Of a stretch of DNA of 64,000 bases, positions 19,275 to 27,339 are shown in pieces. The stretch's first letter is position 1, and every line of letters begins with the position of its first letter. The notes under the pieces were generated by a model. It made no database searches and had not been told where the DNA came from. It worked only from the letters and a program-made list of their open reading frames with translations. The position numbers were made by a program, and so were the translations under genes. Origin of the DNA: JBAZAX01 sp964568625 (GTDB taxonomy: Bacteria > Babelota > Babeliae > Babelales > RVW-14). The DNA lies in NCBI GenBank assembly GCA_964568625.1, contig CAZMQG010000003.1:1-64000 (forward strand), given 5' to 3'.

Positions 19275-19310
19275 GTCTAATAGTTCAACAAAATAACAAA
19301 TCAATTAGCT

Positions 19311-20453
19311 CTACCAAACAACATTTTTTCCTAGTGCAATGTCACGCATTTTTTGAATCTTGCTAACATCCCCCAAATATGACCCCAAGAAAATACGTTT
19401 ACCGTTTTTAGAAATCGTTTTTCCGCTTTCGATTTCAGCAAGATCAACTCCAATTAAATCTTTTATTGTGATTTCTCTTACACACAAATCACTAATCGTA
19501 AATCCATTCTTATTTATAGTTTTATCCTCAAGATCTTTGATTGAAGAAAAACCTAATCCAGTAGATTCAATGACTCTTTCACTTCCGACATACATAACAA
19601 CATGTGAAATTCTCAAGCCAATTTCATCATTTGCAAAAAATATAAGATCTGCCTTTTTTAAATCTAGTCCACTTTTTAATTCGCTTGCAGCTCTGCGTTG
19701 AGGCCCTGCATCTCGAGGAATTTCAAGTCCCCATGCCAAATAACATAAATTTGTAAGGCCTGAACAATCGACCCCTGTTATTTCATCTAATCTAGGATTT
19801 AAAGGGCTTCTTCCACCCCAGACATATGCTGTGCCATTTCCAACAAAAGATCGCGCAGCACGGACAATCTTATCACGTAAAAAACTTTCTGATTCTCTTA
19901 CAACTTCTGTTGCCGCATAAATTGTATCGCTAGATTGCAAATAACCTGTAATTTTTTTATTAACTATAACTTCCCACCATTCGTCATTAACTTTTCTAGC
20001 TTCAAGCCTAGTTCCTAATGCCAAATCTTTTAAAACCAAACTTTTAACGTTCATCTCTGAATAAAGCGGCGTCCACAAATTTTGTAAAATAATATTATAT
20101 TTTGGAAACTCTATAACTCGCATAAGACTAGATTTTAAAATATACCCAGGATATGGAACCCATTGATTATTTCGCCAAGCCTTTTGACCTAAAACATAAA
20201 CTTTCATCCATTCCGGGCTTCCCTCAACCGGCTCAGCCAAAACACATTCTCCATAAAGCAACTGCGAATCTTGCGCACCTATGTCTTTTGACATTGCAGG
20301 CGCTTTTAAATGTGGCGGCACAAATTCCGGATTGCATCTTAAATCAGCTACACAGCTACTGACTATCATCTTTTCGACTGGATCACAAACTAAATTTGCC
20401 TGATGTGCGATTTGAACCAAAGCGCATACCCATAAAATAGGTTTAATATTCAC
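19311..20453 (-). CDS. secreted NlpC/P60 endopeptidase with SH3 domains (copy 1)
   Basis: A 380-residue exported cysteine peptidase predicted to cut gamma-D-glutamyl-diaminopimelate bonds of peptidoglycan. It starts at a GTG with AGGAG six bases upstream and has a short signal peptide (residues 1-20). Two bacterial SH3-like segments (residues about 30-190) are followed by the NlpC/P60 domain: YVWGGRSP, catalytic Cys in VDCSGL (about residue 232), and catalytic His in ISHVVMYVG. Length and order match the DL-endopeptidase class with N-terminal SH3b. The upstream neighbour is a clear paralog, so the pair arose by tandem duplication. Followed by a strong terminator. Confidence 0.93.
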   Translation of the reverse strand: MNIKPILWVCALVQIAHQANLVCDPVEKMIVSSCVADLRCNPEFVPPHLKAPAMSKDIGAQDSQLLYGECVLAEPVEGSPEWMKVYVLGQKAWRNNQWVPYPGYILKSSLMRVIEFPKYNIILQNLWTPLYSEMNVKSLVLKDLALGTRLEARKVNDEWWEVIVNKKITGYLQSSDTIYAATEVVRESESFLRDKIVRAARSFVGNGTAYVWGGRSPLNPRLDEITGVDCSGLTNLCYLAWGLEIPRDAGPQRRAASELKSGLDLKKADLIFFANDEIGLRISHVVMYVGSERVIESTGLGFSSIKDLEDKTINKNGFTISDLCVREITIKDLIGVDLAEIESGKTISKNGKRIFLGSYLGDVSKIQKMRDIALGKNVVW

Positions 20454-20504
20454 AAAATCTCCTAATAAAAAATGATTTAAACTAGAATTTCCTACAAAAG
20501 CACC

Positions 20505-21680
20505 CTAATCAACATAAAGAATTTTGTCACGTAATTTTTGTATATCTTCTTTTGAATTCAAATAAGACCCCATCAAAACAAAATATCCTCTTTGTTTATA
20601 AATGGTTTTCCCGGATTCGATTTGATCAACATCTATCCCTATATAATCCACAAGTTTTATTCTTCTAACTCCAAGCCACTTCAAACTAATTTTGGCATCT
20701 TTTGCCTCTTGCACAGAAGAAACTCCAAGTCCGGTGCTTTCAATTATCTCGCCTTTTCCATTTTTATTTTTTCCAATATAAAGCAACACATGGCACATTC
20801 TGGTTAAGTCATTTTTTTTAGTAAAAAATATTAAATCTCCAGCACGTAAATCCTTGCCACTTGCAATCAATTTTGATGCCCCATAAAATTGGGAACTTGT
20901 GTTTTTAGGAACCTGAAATCCAACTGCTTTGAAAATAATATTAATAAAATCAGAACAATCAATTCCTGTAATCTGTCCAGCCAACGGCAACTCGTTGCTT
21001 AGCTGCAAATCTTTCTGCAAAATTGGCGTACGTCCGCCCCAAACATATGGAGATCCAATAAATTTTTTTGCTATATCAACAATTTTATCTCTAAGCTCTT
21101 TTTCTGTCTCTTTGATCTGCGGCATCAACTCATAAACTGAATTATCAGCTTTTATAAATCCAAACATTTCGCCAAGAAAGTATACCTGCCACCAGTCTTG
21201 ATCCACTTTTTTAGCCTCAAGCATAGTTCCGCATGCAAGTAAAATCACTGGCTGAGACAAAACATTTTTTTCTGGATATACATCTGTCCATAAATCTTGT
21301 AATACAATATTATACTGTGGGAAATTTTGGACACCAATAACCTGGCTGGATTGAACATATCCAGGACATCCAACCCATTTTTTTTCAGCATTTATAACCT
21401 CCTGATTCAGAGCATATACATTTAACCACTCACCAGCTTGTAAACTTCCCATATAAGATTTATTTAAAATCAATTTTTCACCAAATAGAACTTGCGAATT
21501 TTGTCCACCAATATCTTTTGATAATGCAGGCCCCCTTAACCCATCAGGCGCAGCTTTGGCCTCAGATCTCAGATCCGCAACAGGAACACTCACAATCAAT
21601 TTTTGTGAATCACTCACGTAGATTGAAGCAAAAAAACTCTGTGTCAAAAGCACACACCAAAATAAAATGATCTTTTTCAT
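20505..21680 (-). CDS. secreted NlpC/P60 endopeptidase with SH3 domains (copy 2)
   Basis: A 391-residue paralog of the next gene with the same design: signal peptide (residues 1-18, cleavage near FFA), SH3-like region, then NlpC/P60 with YVWGGRTP, catalytic Cys in IDCSDF and catalytic His in MCHVLLYIG. The two share stretches such as LRDKIV.IA..F.G and IESTGLG.SS. Here Ser-Gly after the Cys has become Ser-Asp, and a Cys precedes the catalytic His. These are mild changes that may alter specificity without removing the catalytic pair. GGAG precedes the ATG. It is divergent from the carbonic anhydrase gene, 145 bases away, and leads the two-gene unit. Confidence 0.92.
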   Translation of the reverse strand: MKKIILFWCVLLTQSFFASIYVSDSQKLIVSVPVADLRSEAKAAPDGLRGPALSKDIGGQNSQVLFGEKLILNKSYMGSLQAGEWLNVYALNQEVINAEKKWVGCPGYVQSSQVIGVQNFPQYNIVLQDLWTDVYPEKNVLSQPVILLACGTMLEAKKVDQDWWQVYFLGEMFGFIKADNSVYELMPQIKETEKELRDKIVDIAKKFIGSPYVWGGRTPILQKDLQLSNELPLAGQITGIDCSDFINIIFKAVGFQVPKNTSSQFYGASKLIASGKDLRAGDLIFFTKKNDLTRMCHVLLYIGKNKNGKGEIIESTGLGVSSVQEAKDAKISLKWLGVRRIKLVDYIGIDVDQIESGKTIYKQRGYFVLMGSYLNSKEDIQKLRDKILYVD

Positions 21681-21825
21681 GATAAATCTCCAAATTCAAG
21701 AGTGATTTCATATTATAAAATATTAAAAAAATTTATAGTCTCTTTACAAATGAAATGTCGAGTTATAAGCTTTATTTTAAGGGGTATCTAAAAAATCGTC
21801 CATTTTTTTAAGATTAAAGAGGACT

Positions 21826-22500
21826 ATGAAAAAATTAATTAAAGGAATCATTAATTTCAGAAAAAATTCGCTTGAAACATATCGTACTAAATTTTCAAAA
21901 TTAGCGTTACAACAATCTCCAGATGTACTTTTTGTTGCATGTTGTGACAGTCGCGTTGTTCCAAATGTTTTTGCATCAAGCGACCCCGGAGATTTATTTG
22001 TACTGCGAAATATAGGAAATTTAATTCCTCCATATCACATTCACACCAAAGATGCGCACTTAATAGATGCATCAGTTTCTGCTACTATAGAATTCTCGCT
22101 GCTTAATTTAAAAATACAGCATATTATAATTTGTGGGCATTCTAACTGCGGAGCAATGCGTACCCTCATGAAAAATGACTCAAAAATGGCACAGACAGAA
22201 CCATCTTTAAATACATGGTTAGAATATGCGGCCTCATCTTATAAAAGATTCAAAAATTGTAATTTAAAAAACACAAATATAACTCCGTGTAATTTACTCT
22301 CAAAAATTAACGTCATTCAACAGTTGGATAACTTAAAAACGTATCCATTAGTTATGGAACGATTGCAAAACAACACACTTCAAATACATGGTTGGTGGTT
22401 TGATTTAACAACTGCTAATATTTATCATTTTGATCAAAAAACTGAATTATTTCTATTGCTAGAAGATGAAGAAACCGCAACAAGAATTATATTAAGATAA
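21826..22500 (+). CDS. beta-class carbonic anhydrase
   Basis: This 224-residue enzyme interconverts CO2 and bicarbonate. The zinc ligands are Cys40 in CCDSRVVP, with the Asp41/Arg43 dyad, and His105 and Cys108 in GHSNCGAM. Length and motifs fit bacterial beta carbonic anhydrases. There is no signal peptide, so it is cytoplasmic. GAGG precedes the ATG. A SulP transporter starts 19 bases after its stop, so the two are almost certainly co-transcribed. The pairing suggests bicarbonate supply or pH control, with the anhydrase acting on the transported ion. Confidence 0.95.
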   Translation: MKKLIKGIINFRKNSLETYRTKFSKLALQQSPDVLFVACCDSRVVPNVFASSDPGDLFVLRNIGNLIPPYHIHTKDAHLIDASVSATIEFSLLNLKIQHIIICGHSNCGAMRTLMKNDSKMAQTEPSLNTWLEYAASSYKRFKNCNLKNTNITPCNLLSKINVIQQLDNLKTYPLVMERLQNNTLQIHGWWFDLTTANIYHFDQKTELFLLLEDEETATRIILR

Positions 22501-22519
22501 AATAACTTAGGATATATTT

Positions 22520-24142
22520 ATGCATCAAAATTTTTTTCTAAAAAAAGTATCTGAAAATTGGAAGTCCGGGCTTGCCGTCTCGCTAGTTTCTATCCCGCTT
22601 GCGGTTTCTTTAGCTGTAGCATCGCATGCCACACCGGTAATGGGTGTAATCTCAGCAATTTGGGCAGGTTTAATTGCCTCAATTTTTGGTGGTAGCAACT
22701 ATAATATCATTGGCCCCACCGGAGCTCTGTCCGGAATTCTTGCAACATACGCAATTTCAAATGGAACCGGCGTTTTACCAACTCTTGCGATAATGTCCGG
22801 TATAATAATTTTTGTTGCATACGTTTTTAAGTTAGAAAAATATCTTGTATTTGTACCATCAAGCACAATTCTTGGATTTGTTCTTGGAGTTGCGCTAATC
22901 ATAATCTTTAATCAAACAAACTTCGCTCTTGGACTCACAAATTTACCGGTACATGAAAGCTTTATTCAAAATATAATTGAATCCATAAAGCATATATCAG
23001 ATTGCTCGATAGCCACATTTTTACTTTTTCTAATCTTTACATTAACACTTTTTATTTTAGCCAAAATCTTACCCAATATTCCGGGGGCAATTTTAGTTTC
23101 GCCATTTGGAATTCTGATTGGATACTTAACAACTCAAAAAATAATTCCTCTCGAGTTGCAAACATTACAAACACGATTTTCTGATTTACAACCAAAATTG
23201 TTTCTATCTTCCAAATTCGTATTTTCGCCAAAACTACTCATTCCTGCCCTAACCGTTGCCCTAATTTCAATTCTTGAAACAATGATCTCTGCAAGAATCG
23301 CAGACGGAATGACAAAAACAAAACACAATAAAAATAAAGAGATGCTCGGGCTTGGACTGGCAAACATTGCCTGCGGAGTTGCAGGTGGAATTCCGGCTAC
23401 TGCTGCACTTGCACGTACCACATTAAATATCAAAAGCGGATGCACAAACAAAATTTCATCCGGTATAAACAGTATTTTTATAATCCTAATATCATTTCTA
23501 TTGCTTGGATATTTCAAATTTATGCCGCTAGCGGTTATTGCAGCAATTTTGACAGTCGTCGGCGTAAACATGATCGAAACCGAACATTTTATCAAAATGT
23601 TTAAAATCGATAAAACAAATTTCATACTGGCACTTATTGTTGCAGTTGTAACTGTTTTAGAGGATCCAATAATCGGAATTTTACTGGGCGCCTGTGTTGC
23701 AATGCTTATTTTCATGCACAAGCTTTCGCAAGGTCAATATGAATTAACTGAAAGCACAAATACTATAGAACAAATACAACTAACAACACCAAATACTTCG
23801 CAGCCTAAAAATGAAACCCTCGTTTATTCAATCAATGGAGAACTTGCCTATATTAATTCGCAAGCCCATGTAACACGTTTTGAAAAACAAAAAATTACTC
23901 ATAAAAATATCTTACTCAATTTAAAATCCTTACATTTCATTGATCAGGACGGCATTGATGCACTTGATCAAATTATAGAATTTCTGCAAGGACAAAAAAA
24001 ATTTGTTGGGGTTGTAGGAGCTAATGCTTTTATTTCAAAAATGCTTGAAGAGTCCAAAACATTCAAAATATTAAAACAAAATGGATTGGTTTTTGAAAAT
24101 TTACAGCAAGCATTGATTATGATTAAATCACAAACTATTTGA
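22520..24142 (+). CDS. SulP family anion transporter with STAS domain
   Basis: A 540-residue inner-membrane protein with about 10-14 membrane helices (residues 15-410). It shows the SulP signatures SLAVASHATPVMGV and NIIGPTGALSG, plus a conserved GGIPATAALARTTLN segment. A cytoplasmic STAS domain follows (about 430-540). The usual phosphorylatable Ser of the anti-sigma-antagonist loop is not obvious (FIDQDGIDAL). SulP members carry sulfate, bicarbonate or C4-dicarboxylates; the directly upstream carbonic anhydrase favours bicarbonate, as in BicA-like systems, but this is inference. It ends 12 bases from the convergent sbcD stop. Confidence 0.92.
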   Translation: MHQNFFLKKVSENWKSGLAVSLVSIPLAVSLAVASHATPVMGVISAIWAGLIASIFGGSNYNIIGPTGALSGILATYAISNGTGVLPTLAIMSGIIIFVAYVFKLEKYLVFVPSSTILGFVLGVALIIIFNQTNFALGLTNLPVHESFIQNIIESIKHISDCSIATFLLFLIFTLTLFILAKILPNIPGAILVSPFGILIGYLTTQKIIPLELQTLQTRFSDLQPKLFLSSKFVFSPKLLIPALTVALISILETMISARIADGMTKTKHNKNKEMLGLGLANIACGVAGGIPATAALARTTLNIKSGCTNKISSGINSIFIILISFLLLGYFKFMPLAVIAAILTVVGVNMIETEHFIKMFKIDKTNFILALIVAVVTVLEDPIIGILLGACVAMLIFMHKLSQGQYELTESTNTIEQIQLTTPNTSQPKNETLVYSINGELAYINSQAHVTRFEKQKITHKNILLNLKSLHFIDQDGIDALDQIIEFLQGQKKFVGVVGANAFISKMLEESKTFKILKQNGLVFENLQQALIMIKSQTI

Positions 24143-24154
24143 TTACCAAAGAAA

Positions 24155-25414
24155 CTAGTTTTCTTCTGGAACACTTTCAGACAATAGCTGCAACTCTTGT
24201 GCTTTTTTTATAAGCACAGCCTTGCGTTGTGGATCTAAATCTTTTGTTTCGAAATACTTTTCTAGAAGTAATTCAAAATCCATATCAACTGAAAGCATTG
24301 CACGCTTCTCGCGTACTGCAGGCTGAAAAACCGGCACTACAGCGGCTAAAAAATGAGCCTTACTGCAAGCACGTGTTATCGCAAACATGTCTATTTTTTT
24401 ATTACTTCCGGCCGGAAGACGATACAAAATTTTTACAATTGCATTGGTTACATCGTTTTTTTCAATCTCATCAATGATTTGTTGTGTAAAATCTTTTCCA
24501 TCTATGATATCAAATTCAATCTGAACCATGGGGCGAATAGGTAATTCGACGAATTCGTACTTACAATCTTTACTAGTTGATTTATGATCATTTACATTAC
24601 TATCAATAGTAACACAGCAAAAGCCTTTTGATTCCTTACGTTCACCAAAATCAATTCGTTCAATTGAACCGGAATACACAACTGGAATGCCTCCAGGATT
24701 CAAATTTTGATGACGATGTAAATGTCCAAGCGCTACATAATCAAAAGGTTGAATTGCAAGTTGAGATGGAAGAAAAATTGGATCGTTACCAAAAACTGCA
24801 CACTTTTCTGATCCTGAAAAAATTCCATTACTGACCGTTAAGTGAGCCGCAAGCACACTTGGTATTTTGGAATCTAAAGTTTGTGCCAACTGTTGGATTA
24901 TTTGTCCAACTTTTTCAGATAAATATCTTGTAATTTCATTATTGTCTTTAAATCTGTGCTGGTCAACGCCAATTAAATTACTACGAGTTGGCCAGGGAAT
25001 TCCAACAATTTGAACAGGCCCATTTTTTGTTTGCAGATTTAATACGTCAGGCTTATAAAGAACATGAAAGCCATCAAATGGAAGATATGAAAACACATCA
25101 AGCGAATGCGCTTTACCAAAACTAAGAGGATGATCATGATTGCCAACAACAATAACTACAGGGATTTTTGCATTATGCAAACGCATAAGCTGCTTGGCAA
25201 AAAGTTTTTGTTGAGTAGGTGTTGGATTTGATGTCTTATATGCGTCACCACAAAACAGTAAAAAATCAATTTGCTGCGTTATAGCATCATCTATGCACTG
25301 CTCAAGACTACGATTAAAATCCAACAGACGGGAGTGAATTCCCGTCTGTTGATCAATTTTACCGTAATTTTCTATGCCAAAATGCGTATCTGCTATATGA
25401 AAAAATCTAATCAT
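24155..25414 (-). CDS. sbcD: SbcD/Mre11-type DNA exonuclease subunit
   Basis: A 419-residue metallophosphoesterase nuclease of the Mre11/SbcD family. Its five-motif signature is visible: HIADTHFG (residues 6-13), FCGDAY, VVGNHDHP, then AAHLTVSNG and LGHLHRHQ. It would process DNA ends and hairpins together with the SbcC/Rad50 ATPase, but no sbcC is in this window. The reading frame contains a 12-bp perfect inverted repeat near its 5' end (25322-25351). It is convergent with the SulP gene. Confidence 0.92.
   Translation of the reverse strand: MIRFFHIADTHFGIENYGKIDQQTGIHSRLLDFNRSLEQCIDDAITQQIDFLLFCGDAYKTSNPTPTQQKLFAKQLMRLHNAKIPVVIVVGNHDHPLSFGKAHSLDVFSYLPFDGFHVLYKPDVLNLQTKNGPVQIVGIPWPTRSNLIGVDQHRFKDNNEITRYLSEKVGQIIQQLAQTLDSKIPSVLAAHLTVSNGIFSGSEKCAVFGNDPIFLPSQLAIQPFDYVALGHLHRHQNLNPGGIPVVYSGSIERIDFGERKESKGFCCVTIDSNVNDHKSTSKDCKYEFVELPIRPMVQIEFDIIDGKDFTQQIIDEIEKNDVTNAIVKILYRLPAGSNKKIDMFAITRACSKAHFLAAVVPVFQPAVREKRAMLSVDMDFELLLEKYFETKDLDPQRKAVLIKKAQELQLLSESVPEEN
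25322..25351. repeat. 12-bp perfect inverted repeat inside sbcD
   Basis: CAACAGACGGGA (25322-25333) and TCCCGTCTGTTG (25340-25351) are exact complements separated by 6 bases. The hairpin lies within codons about 22-31 of sbcD, so the mRNA would fold strongly soon after the start codon. Confidence 0.85.
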
Positions 25415-25434
25415 AGTTGTATTGATATTATATT

Positions 25435-26940
25435 TTATAGATTATTTTGTTTGTCAGTATTCGTTTTTATAGCACCCCTGAAATTGAACTCTGCTTTATT
25501 TTCACCATCGCACTGAGCTTCATTTTCACGAGAATTGCTTCCACTAGTTATTACAGGATTGCTTTTTTTTTTACCCAGTAACTTTTGAGAATACTCAAGT
25601 TTATTCTCTTGTCTAGAACGACCGATACCCAATCCACCAGCTGGAACATCTTGCGTTATTGTTGAACCTCCAGCAGTGTAAGCACCTTTACCAATATTTA
25701 ATGGTGCAATCAATGTGTTATTGCTACCGACAAAAGCTTCATCTTCTATCTCTGTTTTAAATTTATTTACACCATCATAATTACAAGTAATTGTCCCCGC
25801 ACCAATATTTACAGATTTACCAATTTCAGCATCTCCGAGATACGTTAGATGCTTGGATTTGGAATTTTCTCCAATTTGAGTATTTTTAATTTCTACAAAA
25901 TTTCCAATCTCAACATTGTTACCAAGTGTTACATGATGCCTAAGTCTTGCAAACGGACCAACATGAACACTTGTTCCAACAACACTGTCTTGTATAACTG
26001 AATGTGAATGAATTGTAGTTTCATCACCAATTTTTGAATTTTCAACTATTGAAAAAGCACCGAGAAAACACTCTTCTCCAATAACTGTATTTCCAAGCAA
26101 ATGCACTCCAGTTCCAATAAATGAACCTGCTCCGATTTTAACATTTATATCAATATGAATACTTTGAGCAAGCTCAAAACGAACACCTTGAGACATCCAA
26201 TATTTTATGAACTCTGAACGTTTTATTTGTTCTGCATTCCAAAGTTCTTGCAAAGTATTAACACCACGAACATCATCATATGGAACAGGAATTTCTTTAA
26301 CTATAACATCCTGCTCTGAAGCCATTTTTATCAAATCAGGCAAGTAATACTCGCCTGATGGGCTTTTTGAAATCTTATTAATATTCACTTCAAGCCACTT
26401 ACGGTTAATAACGTAAACGCCAGCATTGATTTTATTAACTTGTAATTGTTCAAGGTTACAATCTTTTTCTTCAACAATTGTGAATTTCCCATCTAATTCA
26501 ACAACCCGACCATAACTGGTAGGATCAAGAACCATGGCAGAAAGAAATGTTAAAACAGCTCGACTCTGCTCATGCTTTTCAAGAGCTTCGCATATCAACT
26601 CTTTTGTGATAAGCGGCATATCACCATTCATTATCAATATATCGTCAAAACCCTGCCATGAGTCAACTGAACAATGGACTGCATTCCCTGTTCCAAGTTG
26701 TTCTTTTTGAATTACAAAAGACAGATCTTTAACATTTTCCGATTCAACCAAAGCTTTAATTTGGTCTGATTGATGCCCAAGGATTAGCGTCATTGAAATC
26801 CCAAGTTCTTCAAGTGTTCTTATGGGATACATTATCATTGGACGCCCACAGATACTGAACAACATCTTACTTTTTCTGGTTTTAAATCTAGTAGATCTTC
26901 CAGCCGCCAGAAGTATAGCTTTAACCTTTGCAAAATTCAT
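25435..26940 (-). CDS. glmU: bifunctional GlcNAc-1-P uridyltransferase / GlcN-1-P acetyltransferase
   Basis: A 501-residue enzyme making UDP-GlcNAc for peptidoglycan and lipopolysaccharide. The start is the ATG at 26940, because AAAGGAG lies 8 bases upstream; a longer frame to 27012 only adds a Lys-rich stretch. The N-terminal nucleotidyltransferase motif LLAAGRSTRFKTRKSKML (residues 10-27) is followed by NGDMPL, then a left-handed beta-helix of hexapeptide repeats (about 250-440) with the acetyltransferase signature NIGAGTITCNYDGVNK. The C-terminal 50 residues are a charged extension (NSRENEAQCDGENK) beyond the usual end. Its presence shows that the organism makes cell-wall amino sugars. Confidence 0.96.
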   Translation of the reverse strand: MNFAKVKAILLAAGRSTRFKTRKSKMLFSICGRPMIMYPIRTLEELGISMTLILGHQSDQIKALVESENVKDLSFVIQKEQLGTGNAVHCSVDSWQGFDDILIMNGDMPLITKELICEALEKHEQSRAVLTFLSAMVLDPTSYGRVVELDGKFTIVEEKDCNLEQLQVNKINAGVYVINRKWLEVNINKISKSPSGEYYLPDLIKMASEQDVIVKEIPVPYDDVRGVNTLQELWNAEQIKRSEFIKYWMSQGVRFELAQSIHIDINVKIGAGSFIGTGVHLLGNTVIGEECFLGAFSIVENSKIGDETTIHSHSVIQDSVVGTSVHVGPFARLRHHVTLGNNVEIGNFVEIKNTQIGENSKSKHLTYLGDAEIGKSVNIGAGTITCNYDGVNKFKTEIEDEAFVGSNNTLIAPLNIGKGAYTAGGSTITQDVPAGGLGIGRSRQENKLEYSQKLLGKKKSNPVITSGSNSRENEAQCDGENKAEFNFRGAIKTNTDKQNNL

Positions 26941-27104
26941 ATCCGGCTCCTTTCGGGATAAAAGCTTTATTTTCAACCCGTTTTTTAATTTTTTATTTTT
27001 TTTGTGTTTCAATCATTACAAATGCATTTTTTATTGTATATGATATAATACAGTGCAAAATACAAAATAAGCAAATAATTATGCAAAATTAGGTTTGTTC
27101 TTTT

Positions 27105-27148
27105 ATATTATGCGCAATTCTATGATATATTATACGCAATTTTATAGT
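27105..27148. repeat. two imperfect 22-bp tandem units before tRNA-Ser
   Basis: Units 27105-27126 and 27127-27148 match at 18 of 22 positions and share ATATTAT.CGCAATT. The second unit ends in TATAGT at 27143-27148, the likely -10 box of the tRNA gene, so the duplication covers its promoter region. Confidence 0.6.
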
Positions 27149-27160
27149 ATTTAGAACTTC

Positions 27161-27252
27161 GGAGAGATGGCTGAGTGGTTGAAAGCGACCGCCTCGAAAG
27201 CGGTTATTCCGGGTAACTGGAATCGTGGGTTCGAATCCCACTCTCTCCACCA
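27161..27252 (+). tRNA. tRNA-Ser(CGA)
   Basis: A class II tRNA with a perfect 7-bp acceptor stem (GGAGAGA / TCTCTCC), D arm GCT...AGC, anticodon stem ACCGC/GCGGT around loop CTCGAAA, and anticodon CGA at 27195-27197. A long variable arm and a GTGGG TTCGAAT CCCAC T arm follow. The discriminator base is A and the CCA end is encoded (27250-27252). The long variable arm and the CGA anticodon identify a serine tRNA reading UCG. Confidence 0.97.
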
Positions 27253-27339
27253 TCCGTCACCCTTGCTTTGCTCGTGGCTATGGATGGCAGGCCATTATTT
27301 GCATTTACCTACAAATTTGATTTTGAAATTTAGGACTTC

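Noticed and set aside
23134..23721. 195-codon - strand frame within the SulP gene
   Set aside because: A shadow of a clear transporter gene; no ribosome binding site and Ile/Ser-rich antisense composition.
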